Of a stretch of DNA of 64,000 nucleotides, positions 27,577 through 38,209 are shown one piece after another. The DNA lies in NCBI RefSeq assembly GCF_014235845.1, contig NZ_JACJUQ010000002.1, positions 286,751 through 350,750 of the forward strand, written 5' to 3'. Source of the DNA: Pontivivens nitratireducens (GTDB lineage: Bacteria > Pseudomonadota > Alphaproteobacteria > Rhodobacterales > Rhodobacteraceae). The notes under the pieces are model-generated. The model searched no databases. It was given only the letters and a program-made list of their open reading frames with translations, and had not been told where the DNA came from. A program made the translations under genes and the position numbers. How positions within the stretch are numbered: the first letter of the stretch is position 1; every line of letters starts with the position of its first letter.

Positions 27577-30500
27577 ATGACGCTACAGGATGTAAGCCTG
27601 TCCGACCGCTACGATCTGAGCAAGGACACCGTTCTGCTCAGTGGTATTCAGGGGCTGGTGCGCCTGCCATTGATGCAGGCCGCGCGCGACCGCGCCGCCG
27701 GGCACAACACGGCTGGCCTCGTTACCGGATATCGCGGATCGCCGCTGGGGGGCGTGGATCAGCAGATGCAACGCGCGGCGAAGCAGTTGACGGAGGCGAA
27801 CGTCGTGTTCCAGTCCGGCCTGAACGAGGACCTCGCCGCGACCGCGCTGTGGGGCGCACAACAGGCGGAATTGCGGGGCGAGGGCAAGTATGACGGCGTG
27901 TTCGGCCTTTGGTATGGCAAGGGGCCGGGCGTGGACCGTTCGGGCGATGTCTTTCGCCACGCGAACATGGCGGGCACGTCCGCGCTTGGCGGGGTTCTGG
28001 TCGCGATGGGCGATGACCATACGGGCGAAAGCTCGACCGTGCTGCACCAGTCGGAATTCGCGCTGGTCGATGCCCTGATGCCGATCCTGGCCCCCGCCGG
28101 TGTGCAGGAAGTGCTCGATTACGGTATCCTGGGCTGGGCGTTGAGCCGCTATTCCGGCTGTTGGGTCGGGATCAAGTGCCTCAAGGACACCATCGAGGTG
28201 ACGGAGGTCGTGGACGGTTCGATCGACCGCGTTCAGGTCCGCCAACCCACCGATTTCGACATGCCCGCAGGCGGCATCAACATCCGTCTGGGCGATTCCC
28301 CGGCGGAGCAGGAGGCCCGCCTGCACGATTACAAACGCTTCGCAGCCGAGGCATTTGCCCGCGCAAACAAACTGGACTACCGCGTCCACGGCGATCGCGG
28401 CGCGCGCATCGGCATCGTCTCCAGCGGCAAGAGCTGGCTCGACACGATCCACGCCCTCGACCTGTTGGGCATCGACGAGGCGGAGGCCCAGCGTCTGGGC
28501 ATCACCACCTACAAGGTCGGCATGCCGTGGCCGCTCGACATGAAATCGATGCGCGAATGGTCCGACGATCTGGACATCATCATCTGCGTCGAGGAGAAGC
28601 GAAAGCTGATCGAGGTGCAGATCAAGGAGGCGATCTTCGATGACCGCAAGGGCCGTCGCGTCGTCGGTTGGAAAAAGGAAGACGGCGACCTGCTGTTCAC
28701 CGTCAAGGGCGCGCTCGATCCCGTCCTGATCGCACGAAAGCTGGGCGCTCTGCTGGCGGAGGAGGGCGTGACCTCGGAACGCTTGACCACCGCGATGGAG
28801 GTTCTGGACTCCGCCGCGAAGGCCGACAACGCCGAGGAAATCGCCGCCCGCCTGCCGTGGTTCTGCTCCGGCTGTCCGCACAACTCCTCAACCAAGGTTC
28901 CCGAGGGTTCTCGTGGATATGCCGGCATCGGCTGTCACTACATGGTGCAATGGATGGACCGCGAAACCGTCGGCTTCACCCATATGGGCGGCGAGGGCGC
29001 GAACTGGATAGGTGAGGCACCCTTCTCGAAAACGCAGCACGTGTTCCAGAACCTAGGGGATGGCACATATAACCATTCCGGCGTGCAGGCGATCCGCGCC
29101 GCGCTGGCCGCAGGCACCAATATCACCTACAAGATCCTCTATAACGATGCCGTCGCCATGACGGGCGGCCAATCCAACGAGGGCGGTCTGGACGCGCTGC
29201 GCATCGCGCATGAGGTCAAGGCGATGGGCGTTTCACGCATCGTCGGTGTCTACGATCCGAAGGAGGACGTCGATCCCGCCAGCTTCCCCATAGAAATGCG
29301 CGAACGGGATGAGCTTGACGCCGTTCAGCGTGAGTTGCGGGAGATTGAGGGCGTCTCCGTCATCCTCTACATCCAGACTTGCGCCGCCGAAAAACGCCGC
29401 CGGCGCAAGCGCGGCACCTTCCCCGATCCCGACAAGCGCGTGTTCATCAATCCCGCCGTGTGCGAGGGCTGTGGCGATTGCGGCGTTCAGTCCAACTGCG
29501 TCTCGATCCTGCCGCTGGAAACCGAACTTGGCCGCAAACGCCAGATCGACCAGTCGAGCTGCAACAAGGATTTCTCGTGCCTCAAGGGATTCTGCCCTAG
29601 CTTCGTCACGGTTGAGGGGGCCAAGGTCCGCAAGGCGGAAACGACCGCTGTGCGGATCGACGACCTGCCCATGCCCGCCCTGCCGACGATCAACGGCACG
29701 CATAACCTCGTCATCACAGGCGTCGGCGGCACGGGGGTTGTCACCGTCGGCGCCGTGCTCGCCATGGCTGCACATCTGGAGGGCAAGGGCGCCGGCGTCA
29801 TGGAAATGGCCGGTCTGGCGCAAAAGGGCGGCGCGGTGCACATTCACGCCCGCATTGCCGAAACACCCGGTGACATCAGCGCCGTGCGCGTCGCAGTGGG
29901 GGAGGCTGACGGCGTGATCGGGGGCGACATGGTCGTGGCCGCCGGGTCCAAGACTCTGGGCCTGATGACCCGTGGCCGCACCCGCGCCGTGTGCAACAGT
30001 CATGAGATCATCACGGGCGAATTCACCCATAACAAGGAATTCCAACTGCCAACCGACCGCATGAGCCTCGCCCTGCGCGCCCGCCTCGGCGATGACGCGC
30101 TGGCGATGCTGAATGCCTCCAAGCTGGCGGAGAAGGTCCTGGGCGACGCGATCTACGCGAACGTCCTGATGCTGGGTGCCGCGTGGCAGGCGGGTCTTGT
30201 TCCCCTGTCGCTGGAGGCGCTGATGCGCGCCCTGGAACTCAACGGTGCCGCGGTCGAGGGCAACAAACGCGCCTTCGAACTGGGCCGCTGGGCGATACAT
30301 GCGCCCGATGAGGCTGCGGCGCTGACAACCTCCGAAGTCCCGGTGGAGGAGCGCAGCCTGGAGGAACGTGTCGCCTTCCGCGCGGATCAGTTGACGGCCT
30401 ATCAGAACGCAAAGCTGGCGAAGAAATACACCGCGCTGGTGGATCGTGCCCGAAAGGTCAGCGATGAGCTCGCCCTCGCCGTGGCGCAGGGATATCACAA

Positions 30501-30990
30501 GTTGCTGTCCTACAAGGATGAATACGAGGTGGCGCGTCTGCATTCCGAAACGCTGGAACAGGCCATCGCGGAGAAATTCGAGGGCGTCACGAACATGCGC
30601 TTTCACATGGCCCCGCCGATCCTGGGCAAGAAGGACGCCGAGGGTCGCCCGGCGAAGTCCGAATTCGGCCCGTGGATGCTCAAGGCGTTTTCAATCCTGC
30701 GCCATGGCAAGACGCTGCGCGGCACCCCGCTCGATCCCTTCGGCTATACCGCCGAGCGTAAGATGGAGCGGGCGCTGATCGCTCAGTTCGAGGCGGATAT
30801 GGATGAGGTCCTGTCATCGGTCGATGCGTCCACCCACGACGCGGCCGTCGCGTTGGCGCTGTTGCCGCTGCAAATTCGCGGCTTCGGCCACGTGAAGCAG
30901 GCCAATGCCGAGGATGCTGCAAAGCGGCGCGAGGAAATCCTCGCCCGGTTCAGGGCCGGCGGTGCGCCGATCCTGCACGCCGCGCAGTAA
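27577..30990 (+). CDS. Indolepyruvate ferredoxin oxidoreductase (fused subunits)
   Basis: A 1137-residue cytoplasmic enzyme that oxidatively decarboxylates aryl or branched 2-oxo acids to acyl-CoA. The N-terminal part is the pyrimidine-binding/IorA-type region ('GLVTGYRGSPLGGVDQQM'), then the ThDP-binding C-terminal domain of IorA ('CSGCPHNSSTKVPEGSRGYA', 'TYNHSGVQAIRAALAAG'). A ferredoxin-like cysteine cluster at about residues 628-678 ('CEGCGDCGVQSNC', 'CNKDFSCLKGFCPSF') is followed by the gamma/IorB domain ('ITGVGGTGVVTVGAVLAMAA'). This single-chain form is common in alphaproteobacteria. ATG 27577 was chosen over 27535 because GGGAG lies 8 nt upstream. It converges with the FAH gene, 6 nt apart. 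Confidence 0.93.
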   Translation: MTLQDVSLSDRYDLSKDTVLLSGIQGLVRLPLMQAARDRAAGHNTAGLVTGYRGSPLGGVDQQMQRAAKQLTEANVVFQSGLNEDLAATALWGAQQAELRGEGKYDGVFGLWYGKGPGVDRSGDVFRHANMAGTSALGGVLVAMGDDHTGESSTVLHQSEFALVDALMPILAPAGVQEVLDYGILGWALSRYSGCWVGIKCLKDTIEVTEVVDGSIDRVQVRQPTDFDMPAGGINIRLGDSPAEQEARLHDYKRFAAEAFARANKLDYRVHGDRGARIGIVSSGKSWLDTIHALDLLGIDEAEAQRLGITTYKVGMPWPLDMKSMREWSDDLDIIICVEEKRKLIEVQIKEAIFDDRKGRRVVGWKKEDGDLLFTVKGALDPVLIARKLGALLAEEGVTSERLTTAMEVLDSAAKADNAEEIAARLPWFCSGCPHNSSTKVPEGSRGYAGIGCHYMVQWMDRETVGFTHMGGEGANWIGEAPFSKTQHVFQNLGDGTYNHSGVQAIRAALAAGTNITYKILYNDAVAMTGGQSNEGGLDALRIAHEVKAMGVSRIVGVYDPKEDVDPASFPIEMRERDELDAVQRELREIEGVSVILYIQTCAAEKRRRRKRGTFPDPDKRVFINPAVCEGCGDCGVQSNCVSILPLETELGRKRQIDQSSCNKDFSCLKGFCPSFVTVEGAKVRKAETTAVRIDDLPMPALPTINGTHNLVITGVGGTGVVTVGAVLAMAAHLEGKGAGVMEMAGLAQKGGAVHIHARIAETPGDISAVRVAVGEADGVIGGDMVVAAGSKTLGLMTRGRTRAVCNSHEIITGEFTHNKEFQLPTDRMSLALRARLGDDALAMLNASKLAEKVLGDAIYANVLMLGAAWQAGLVPLSLEALMRALELNGAAVEGNKRAFELGRWAIHAPDEAAALTTSEVPVEERSLEERVAFRADQLTAYQNAKLAKKYTALVDRARKVSDELALAVAQGYHKLLSYKDEYEVARLHSETLEQAIAEKFEGVTNMRFHMAPPILGKKDAEGRPAKSEFGPWMLKAFSILRHGKTLRGTPLDPFGYTAERKMERALIAQFEADMDEVLSSVDASTHDAAVALALLPLQIRGFGHVKQANAEDAAKRREEILARFRAGGAPILHAAQ

Positions 30991-30996
30991 CTGCAA

Positions 30997-31674
30997 TCAG
31001 GGCGCGATGATCGTGGTTATCGCGCCCAGCCCCTCGATCTGACAGGTACAGCTATCGCCCCGCTGCAATGCGCCCACGCCAGCAGGCGTGCCGGTATAGA
31101 TCAGATCGCCCGGCACCAGCGTGACCGAGGCGGAGCAGGCGGCGATGATTTCCGGCACCGACCAGATCATCTCTGACAGATCGCCGCGCTGGCGCTCCTC
31201 CCCGTTGACCCGGCTGGTGATCGCGCCGGTCAGGGGATGCGGGCCACGGTGGACCGGACCGCAGATTGCCGAATTGTCGAACGCCTTGCCCCAATCCCAC
31301 GGCCGCCCGGCCTTCTTCGCCACCGCTTGCAGATCGCGCCGTGTCAGGTCATTGCCGATGGCATAGCCCCAGACATGGCTCAACGCGTCCTCAGCACGGA
31401 TATCCGTGCCGCCGGTCCCGATCGCGACGACCAGTTCGACCTCATGATGCAAGTCTTTGGTCTGCGGCGGGTAGGGGATGGTGTGCCCGTCCCCGACCAG
31501 CGCATCCGCAGGCTTGGTAAAGAAGAACGGCGGGTCGCGCTCGTCATTGCCCATCTCGCGCGCGTGGGCGGCATAATTGCGCCCGACGCAGAACACGCGC
31601 CGGACGGGAAACCGGTCCTCCGTGCCCTCGACGGCGACACTGGGCTGGGCGGGGGCGGGCAGTACGAAGCTCAT
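30997..31674 (-). CDS. Fumarylacetoacetate hydrolase family protein
   Basis: A 225-residue protein of the FAH superfamily. 'VFCVGRNYAAHAREMG', 'PPFFFTKPADALVGDG', the metal-ligand region 'LHHEVELVVAIG', 'GYAIGNDLTRRDLQ' and the C-terminal 'GDLIYTGTPAGVGAL' are all present. Related enzymes are acylpyruvate hydrolases or oxaloacetate decarboxylases (FAHD1-like); the substrate cannot be fixed here. ATG 31674 gives the usual N-terminus and has AGTGAA upstream; the longer frame would cover the 35-nt gap and part of pyrG. It is downstream of pyrG on the same strand. Confidence 0.88.
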   Translation of the reverse strand: MSFVLPAPAQPSVAVEGTEDRFPVRRVFCVGRNYAAHAREMGNDERDPPFFFTKPADALVGDGHTIPYPPQTKDLHHEVELVVAIGTGGTDIRAEDALSHVWGYAIGNDLTRRDLQAVAKKAGRPWDWGKAFDNSAICGPVHRGPHPLTGAITSRVNGEERQRGDLSEMIWSVPEIIAACSASVTLVPGDLIYTGTPAGVGALQRGDSCTCQIEGLGAITTIIAP

Positions 31675-31709
31675 TTCACTTTCTCCAAATATCCCCGCCG
31701 GAGGCCCCT

Positions 31710-33353
31710 TCACACCAGTCGGGACTGATCCATTGCCGCGCGCACGAAGCTGGCGAACAGCGGGTGCGGCTCGAACGGTTTCGATTTCAGTTCCGGGTGG
31801 AATTGTACGCCGACGAACCACGGATGCGTTGGAATCTCGACGATCTCGGGCAATTCCCCGTCCGGGCTGAGGCCGGAGAAGCGCAAACCCGCTTCCTCCA
31901 GCTTTTCCTTGTAGGTAATATCGACCTCGAACCGATGACGGTGCCGTTCCGAAATTTCGGTGGCGCCATAGATATCCGCAATCCTGCTGCCCGCGGCCAG
32001 CGTCGCGTCATAGGCGCCCAGTCGCATGGTGCCGCCCTTGTCGTCGTTGATCGAGCGTTGGATGGTGCGGTTGCCCTCGTTCCATTCCTTCATGTGATAG
32101 ATCACGTGCTCAAATCGCCCGCCGCCGGATTCGGTGTCGAACTCCTCGGAGCCCGCCTTGCCGATACCGGCCAGATTGCGCGCGGCCTCGACCACGGCCA
32201 TCTGCATTCCCAGGCAGATGCCGAAATAGGGAATGTCGTGCTCACGCGCGTATTTCACGGCTCTGATCTTGCCCTCGGTTCCCCGCTCACCGAAGCCTCC
32301 CGGCACCAGAATGCCGTGGAATCCTTCGAGATAGGGGGCCGGATCGTCACTGTCGAAGATCTCCGCGTCGATCCATTCGGTGCGCACCTTGACCCGGTTG
32401 TGCATTCCGCCATGGGTCAGCGCCTCGCTGATGGATTTATAGGCGTCCTCTAGCTGCGTGTACTTGCCGACGACGGCGATGCGGACCTCGCCATCGGGGT
32501 TGTAGATACGGTCGGCCACGTCGCGCCAGCGGTCCAGCTTGGGGGCAGGGGCCGGCGCGATGCCGAACGCGTCCAGAACCGCCTGGTCCAGCCCCTCGCG
32601 GTGATAGGCCAGCGGCGCCTCGTAGATCGACTTGAGGTCCAGCGCAGCGATCACCCGTTCCGGCCGCACGTTGCAGAACAGGGCGAGCTTCTCACGCTCC
32701 TTGCTGGGAATCGGCTGATCGGCGCGGCACACCAGAATATCGGGCGCGATCCCGATGGAGCGCAGCTCCTTGACCGAGTGCTGCGTCGGCTTCGTCTTCA
32801 ACTCCCCCGAGGCGGCAATGTAGGGCAGCAGCGTCAGGTGCATGAACAGGCACTGGCCGAAGGGTTTCTCCTGCCCGAACTGCCGGATCGCCTCGAAGAA
32901 GGGCAACCCCTCGATATCGCCGACGGTGCCGCCGATCTCACACAGCATGAAATCGACCTCGTCGCTGCCGACTTCCAGGAAATCCTTGATCTGGTTGGTA
33001 ACGTGCGGGATCACCTGAATTGTCTTGCCCAGATATTCGCCCCGGCGTTCCTTCTCCAACACGGTGGAATAGATCCTGCCGGAGGACACGGAATCCGTCG
33101 AACGCGCCGCAACCCCGGTGAACCGTTCGTAGTGACCCAGATCCAGATCCGTCTCCGCGCCGTCATCGGTGACAAAGACTTCACCATGCTCAAATGGCGA
33201 CATCGTACCGGGATCGACGTTCAGATAGGGGTCGAGCTTGCGCAGCCGTACCGAATAGCCCCGCGCCTGCAGCAATGCACCCAGTGCGGCGGAGGCAAGT
33301 CCCTTGCCAAGCGAGGAGACCACCCCGCCGGTAATGAATACGTATCGTGCCAT
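31710..33353 (-). CDS. pyrG: CTP synthase
   Basis: A 547-residue enzyme converting UTP to CTP with glutamine. The synthetase domain starts '[20 protein letters not shown]' with the P-loop-like [10 protein letters not shown], and includes '[20 protein letters not shown]'. The C-terminal class I glutaminase domain has the nucleophile cysteine in '[13 protein letters not shown]' and the His/Glu in '[13 protein letters not shown]'. The length is standard. It is preceded by secG on the same strand (about 160 nt gap with a hairpin), in an order common to Rhodobacterales. Confidence 0.97.
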   Translation of the reverse strand: MARYVFITGGVVSSLGKGLASAALGALLQARGYSVRLRKLDPYLNVDPGTMSPFEHGEVFVTDDGAETDLDLGHYERFTGVAARSTDSVSSGRIYSTVLEKERRGEYLGKTIQVIPHVTNQIKDFLEVGSDEVDFMLCEIGGTVGDIEGLPFFEAIRQFGQEKPFGQCLFMHLTLLPYIAASGELKTKPTQHSVKELRSIGIAPDILVCRADQPIPSKEREKLALFCNVRPERVIAALDLKSIYEAPLAYHREGLDQAVLDAFGIAPAPAPKLDRWRDVADRIYNPDGEVRIAVVGKYTQLEDAYKSISEALTHGGMHNRVKVRTEWIDAEIFDSDDPAPYLEGFHGILVPGGFGERGTEGKIRAVKYAREHDIPYFGICLGMQMAVVEAARNLAGIGKAGSEEFDTESGGGRFEHVIYHMKEWNEGNRTIQRSINDDKGGTMRLGAYDATLAAGSRIADIYGATEISERHRHRFEVDITYKEKLEEAGLRFSGLSPDGELPEIVEIPTHPWFVGVQFHPELKSKPFEPHPLFASFVRAAMDQSRLV

Positions 33354-33465
33354 ATGAAATGGTCCCCCGTGTCGGCCTGAATTGCCGCCTGGTGTCAGTC
33401 TGGATCGTCACCACGCCACGGGATTGATCCCTTACCCGGAAAAGATGATTCCAGCAAGCGATCAA

Positions 33466-33489
33466 CCCCCCGATCTAGTGGTCGGGGGG
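33466..33489 (-). terminator. GC-rich hairpin after secG, possible weak terminator
   Basis: CCCCCCGA (33466-33473) and TCGGGGGG (33482-33489) make a perfect 8-bp stem with an 8-nt loop. On the minus strand it follows secG by about 25 nt, but only TTGAT comes after it, so termination may be partial. Confidence 0.4.
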
Positions 33490-33514
33490 GTATGTGACGC
33501 GATGTATTGAATTG

Positions 33515-33880
33515 TTATTCAGCCGCTGGCGGCAGTTCTAGGCCACCTGTCGGCGGCAGCAGGTCGCCCTGCAGGTCCCCGGGCAGCGTCGTATCGACAT
33601 CGCCTGCGGGTTGCTCCGTGCCCAGCCGGTCCAGTACGCTGGAGTTCCCACTCTCGCGCGCGGCGATGATGGTAAGGGCCACGCACAGCGACAGAAAGGC
33701 AGCCGCGATGATCCATGTCACCTTGCTCAGCGCGGATGCCGCGCCGCGCCCGGACATCATGCCGCCACCGCCGCCGCCACCACCCATGCCGAGGCCGCCC
33801 CCTTCGGAGCGCTGCATCAGCACCACGATGATAAGCGCGAGTGCGAGCAGAAGCAGAATGACGAGAAGAACGTTTTGCAT
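33515..33880 (-). CDS. secG: Preprotein translocase subunit SecG
   Basis: A 121-residue inner-membrane protein. The first helix is 'LLVILLLLALALIIVVLMQR', then the glycine-rich 'SEGGGLGMGGGGGGGG' loop with 'SGRGAASALSKVTWIIAAAF' leading into the second helix. This two-helix layout and the 'GRGAASALSKVTWI' motif define SecG. It assists SecYE in protein export. The C-terminal tail of about 40 residues is Pro/Leu-rich and typical of alphaproteobacterial SecG. Confidence 0.93.
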   Translation of the reverse strand: MQNVLLVILLLLALALIIVVLMQRSEGGGLGMGGGGGGGGMMSGRGAASALSKVTWIIAAAFLSLCVALTIIAARESGNSSVLDRLGTEQPAGDVDTTLPGDLQGDLLPPTGGLELPPAAE

Positions 33881-33988
33881 TACGGGTCCGTGCGCTGACT
33901 GATGGCGATGCGAGGCTATCTAACAAAGCGATCCCGAGGTGTCGATGCGAAAACGGCGTATTCCCGTCGCAGTCCACCGACCGTGACG

Positions 33989-34555
33989 TCAGGCGCGGAA
34001 CTCACGCGGGTCGTAATGCAGCAGGACGGGCACGATCAGTTCCTCCTCATCCGTCAGATGCCGGTCGAGAAAGCCGCCGAAACCTGTCAGGCGCTCATGC
34101 AACCGCCCGGCCTCATCCCGTGCATTGCCGGTGCCCAATGCGCGCAGCAAGCCGTTCGCATCCTTGGCGAATTCCGCAAGATGTTCGTCCAGCGCGTGAT
34201 GATCCGCGTCCAGCATCGTGAAGCCACGCTCCAACCGCGCGTCCTGACGGGTCAGCACGGGGAAATAGTGGGTATCCTCCACCATGTGATGCTCATGCAG
34301 ATGGTGCAGCAGCATCTGACCGGTGCGTCCGGTTTCACGGCCATAGCGCTCCGCATCCAGCCTGCCGTCCAGATACCCCTCGGCCCCGGCCAGCAACATC
34401 GCGTTCATCCGGCGGAACTGAAGGTGCCGGTCCAGCCAGAAGCGGATCAGTTCACCGAAATTACGATGCTCCTCCCACGTCTCACGCGGATAGGATTCGA
34501 ACAGCACACGCAGGGCGTCCGGCAGGCGTTCGCGGGTGTTGAGGTCCAGGTCCAT
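33989..34555 (-). CDS. Hemerythrin HHE domain protein
   Basis: A 188-residue protein with histidines spaced as in an HHE cation-binding domain: 'EHRNFGELIRFWLDRHLQF', 'LHHLHEHHMVEDTHYFPVL', 'DADHHALDEHLAEF' and 'FLDRHLTDEEELIVPVLL'. These would form a di-iron site for oxygen, NO or iron sensing; the role is unknown. ATG 34555 (MDLDLNTRE) is preferred to ATG 34564 because the AAGGA RBS lies directly against the latter, leaving no spacer. It is 44 nt downstream of the DUF4760 gene and likely shared an operon with it. Confidence 0.87.
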   Translation of the reverse strand: MDLDLNTRERLPDALRVLFESYPRETWEEHRNFGELIRFWLDRHLQFRRMNAMLLAGAEGYLDGRLDAERYGRETGRTGQMLLHHLHEHHMVEDTHYFPVLTRQDARLERGFTMLDADHHALDEHLAEFAKDANGLLRALGTGNARDEAGRLHERLTGFGGFLDRHLTDEEELIVPVLLHYDPREFRA

Positions 34556-34599
34556 GGCCGACATTCCTTTCGTCGCGCGTGCGCGGCAGGCCGCGCGGA

Positions 34600-35226
34600 T
34601 CAGCTGCTGCCCAGCTTCGTCCCTATGGCCGGTTTTCCCGGATTGCGCCAGCGATTGTAGACATGGCACAGGTGAGAGAAGCTCTTGCTGTTGATCGTGC
34701 GCGTATGCTCGATCACATCCGCAAAATCCTCCACATAATTGCACATGATCGAGCGGATGGAATAGCGCAGAATCTACTCATTCAGGTCGTCGCGCAGAAT
34801 GCTCAGGCACATGAACTCGTAGTAGTTCAAAATACGCATGGCGGCATGGGCACCATCGCGGGAGTTCGTGCAGTCGCGATCGAACGTTATCATATAGGCT
34901 TCGATGTAACTGTTCGGAGCGACTTTGCGGCCTGCCGGAAAAAACTCCTCCCGCAGCTTCAGGTCATTGCGAAATTCCGTCGAAAGGCGGGAATCGAACA
35001 GGAATTTCAGGGTAAACTGCTCCTGATTGTTGATCCGCGTGATCCAGGCATTCAGCATGAATGTCATCGTGACCAGCAACAGGCCGACACCCGTGACCCA
35101 GACCTGAGGTGCCACGCCGAACCAATGGTTTCGGATCAGATAGGGCGTCGCTGCCGCGAGGGCGATGAGCACAATCAGGGGCGGCAGAATGGCACGCGCG
35201 GCGTGACTGCCACTGCTATGGGGCAC
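34600..35226 (-). pseudogene. DUF4760-like membrane protein interrupted by an in-frame amber codon
   Basis: Reading from the likely GTG start 35226, a membrane helix ('WVTGVGLLLVTMTFMLNAWI') is followed by 'TLKFLFDSRLSTEFRND' and 'AMRILNYYEFMCLSILRDDL', which fits the DUF4760 family. After 'DDLNE' there is TAG (34774-34776), but the same frame then continues without error: 'ILRYSIRSIMCNYVEDF', 'SKSFSHLCHVYNRWRNPGK', stopping at 34600. The family needs this C-terminal helix pair, so one substitution (for example CAG or AAG to TAG) has broken the gene. The truncated 150-residue product might still be made. TTG 35295 is an alternative start. A sequencing error is the other explanation. Confidence 0.7.
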
Positions 35227-35422
35227 AAGTCCGTGCCTGGAATCAAAAAGGAGCGTGTCATACGCTCCCTTTCCACGGCGACTATCCGTTGCCAAAACCT
35301 TCGAAGCTCATCTGCCCCTCCATAAGCAATTCTTCTACAAGATCTATGCGTAATAATATCCGAATGCAATACACACCCTGATACCCTCGCATACAGTTCC
35401 TTATGAGGGGTAAACGCGCGAA

Positions 35423-35449
35423 GGCGCCCGCAGGTTCACTGCGGGCGCC
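35423..35449 (-). terminator. Terminator hairpin after ilvC
   Basis: GGCGCCCGCAG (35423-35433) and CTGCGGGCGCC (35439-35449) form a perfect 11-bp stem with a 5-nt loop, 8 nt past the ilvC stop. Only TTCG follows on the minus strand, so the stem itself must carry termination. Confidence 0.7.
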
Positions 35450-35456
35450 CACAGGA

Positions 35457-36518
<1,062 letters not shown>

Positions 36519-36613
36519 TTACGCGGAAATCTGCGAGAGATATTTCTTTCTCTGTCGAAAAGCCGTCATTCGGCGTATACTAATGCGTGAAACTGCCGTG
36601 AAGCGGAAAATTC

Positions 36614-37069
36614 ATGCTAGACGATACCGACAGGCGCATCCTGCGTCAGATGCAGGCCGATCCCGCCGCCTCCGTCGCCACGGTGGCGCAACGCGCCGGC
36701 CTCAGCCACGCGCCGTGCTGGCGCCGGATCGCGCGCATGGAGCGGGACGGAGTCATCAAGGGGCGGCAGATCCTGATCGACCAGCGCAAGCTGGGTCTGG
36801 AGGTTCAGGTCTTCCTGCGCATCACGCTCGACAAGACGGCGCGCAATGCCTTCGACGCCTTCATCGCGGAGGCCCGCACCATCCCCGAGGTCACGGCGAT
36901 CCAGACCCTGCTGGGCCGGGTGGACATCCGCATGGACGTCACCGCCCGCGATCTGGCGCATTACCAGCAAATCTACCGCGACCGGATCATGGCCCTGCCG
37001 CATATCCTCGACCTGGAAAGCCTGATGCTGGTTTCGGAGCTGAAGAACACGCAAGCGGTGCCCGTATGA
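36614..37069 (+). CDS. Lrp/AsnC family regulator (first of a pair)
   Basis: A 151-residue regulator: N-terminal HTH ('LDDTDRRILRQMQADPAASV', 'ATVAQRAGLSHAPCWRRIAR') and C-terminal RAM/ligand domain ('LGLEVQVFLRITLDKTARNA', 'IPEVTAIQTLLGRVDIRMDV'). Such proteins sense amino acids as oligomers. It diverges from ilvC and overlaps the second Lrp gene by 4 nt, so control of ilvC by one or both is a reasonable inference. ATG 36614 matches the family start. Confidence 0.9.
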   Translation: MLDDTDRRILRQMQADPAASVATVAQRAGLSHAPCWRRIARMERDGVIKGRQILIDQRKLGLEVQVFLRITLDKTARNAFDAFIAEARTIPEVTAIQTLLGRVDIRMDVTARDLAHYQQIYRDRIMALPHILDLESLMLVSELKNTQAVPV

Positions 37070-37503
37070 CGGAACTGGACGCGACGGATCATGCGATCCT
37101 CGATGCGCTGCGCGGCGATGGCGGGTTGAACGCCAAGCAGGTGGGCGATGCGGTCGGGTTGAGCCAGCCTGCGGCGTATCGGCGGATCCGGCGGCTGGAG
37201 GCGGACGGCGTCATCACCGGGCGTGCGCTGGTCGTGGATGCGGCGAAACTGGGCTACGGCGTGACGGTCTTTCTGGGCATTAAACTGGCGGCGCGGGGCC
37301 GGACCGCGATGGCGGATTTCGAGCGTACCGTGATCTCGATCCCCGAGGTACAACTCGTCCAGCAGGTGATCGGGCTGTACGATTACCGCTTGCGGGTCGT
37401 GGCGCAGGACCTCAGCGATTTCGAGCGTATCCTGCGACGGCGCATCATGACGCTGCCCGGGGTGGGAGATGTGGAATCAAACGTCCTGCTGGGTGACGAA
37501 TAA
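37066..37503 (+). CDS. Lrp/AsnC family regulator (second of a pair)
   Basis: A 145-residue paralogue of the preceding gene: 'LDATDHAILDALRGDGGLNA', the recognition helix 'GLSQPAAYRRIRRLEADGVI', and the RAM domain ('YGVTVFLGIKLAARGR', 'IPEVQLVQQVIGLYDYRLRV'). The two proteins are only moderately alike, so this is not a recent duplication. ATG 37066 overlaps the upstream stop (ATGA); the frame is open further upstream but within the first gene. Adjacent Lrp pairs may form mixed oligomers. A hairpin follows directly. Confidence 0.88.
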   Translation: MTELDATDHAILDALRGDGGLNAKQVGDAVGLSQPAAYRRIRRLEADGVITGRALVVDAAKLGYGVTVFLGIKLAARGRTAMADFERTVISIPEVQLVQQVIGLYDYRLRVVAQDLSDFERILRRRIMTLPGVGDVESNVLLGDE

Positions 37504-37505
37504 TA

Positions 37506-37538
37506 CATATTCCGGTGTCAATCAGAACACCGGATATG
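37506..37538 (+). terminator. Hairpin directly after the Lrp pair
   Basis: TCCGGTGT (37511-37518) pairs with ACACCGGA (37527-37534), extended by CATA/TATG, starting 3 nt after the stop codon. There is no T-run, so it is either a weak terminator or an mRNA 3'-end stabiliser. The remaining stretch to 37728 holds no gene that I can support. Confidence 0.4.
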
Positions 37539-37728
37539 AAGGCGAGCTTTCGTCCAGAGCGTGGCGTCGCAGCGAGAACGGGAGGCCGTTCAACATCGAA
37601 CTGCGCGAAACGCAAAGCATCGTGTGCATCAGCAGGGGGGTAGATGATGTCATTGCCCTACGCGATGGTTGGTCCTGTGCAAGGGGGATGACTGGCCCGG
37701 CGCAATGCGCCGTGGCCATAGGGTGCGC

Positions 37729-37974
37729 TTAGCTGCGTCCCTTGATCATACGCCAGATCCAGATCAACAGGCAGGCGCCGATCACGCCCGCGATCAGGCT
37801 GCCGAAAAAGCCCGTGCGTTCAGAGATGCCGACGAGGCCGAGCAGTCCGTTGAAGATCATGGCGCCGATGATGCCCAGAACGATGTTGGTCAGAAGCCCG
37901 TGGTCGGCCTTCATGATCTTCTCGGCGATCCAGCCGGCGATGGCACCTACGATGATTGCGACGATCCAGCCCAT
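37729..37974 (-). CDS. GlsB/YeaQ/YmgE family membrane protein
   Basis: An 81-residue protein with three hydrophobic helices: 'MGWIVAIIVGAIAGWIAEKI', 'LTNIVLGIIGAMIFNGLLGL' and 'GFFGSLIAGVIGACLLIWIW'. It belongs to the transglycosylase-associated (GlsB/YeaQ/YmgE) family of small inner-membrane proteins, often stress-induced; the molecular role is not known. ATG 37974 follows GAGGAG by 6 nt. The upstream in-frame extension is not part of the family. It seems to be a single-gene unit. Confidence 0.9.
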   Translation of the reverse strand: MGWIVAIIVGAIAGWIAEKIMKADHGLLTNIVLGIIGAMIFNGLLGLVGISERTGFFGSLIAGVIGACLLIWIWRMIKGRS

Positions 37975-38209
37975 GTCTTGCTCCTCAATTGCGAATGGTG
38001 ATTGAGAGAATGATCCCGTCAGCCGGCACGTCAAGGATGCAGAGCCAATGATGCGCGCCATGGTTCAGCCACGAAAGCGGGCTGTTTTTTCGGAAAGCCC
38101 CCACGCGCGGGACGTGCCGAATGAGTATCCTGGCCTGTTGGGATCGGCACGGCACCGTGCAAACGGCAGCCGAACGCGCCCCGGCGGATCGGGGGCGCGT
38201 GTTTTCAGG

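Noticed and set aside
29233..30606. 457-codon minus-strand frame opposite indolepyruvate oxidoreductase
   Set aside because: Antisense to a clear enzyme, no domain and no RBS.
37522..37719. 65-codon minus-strand ORF between the Lrp pair and GlsB
   Set aside because: No RBS, no domain and overlap with the hairpin after the Lrp gene.
38060..38095. Plus-strand terminator (CAGCC...GGCTG followed by six T)
   Set aside because: No plus-strand gene ends there and the stem has only 5 pairs; most likely chance.
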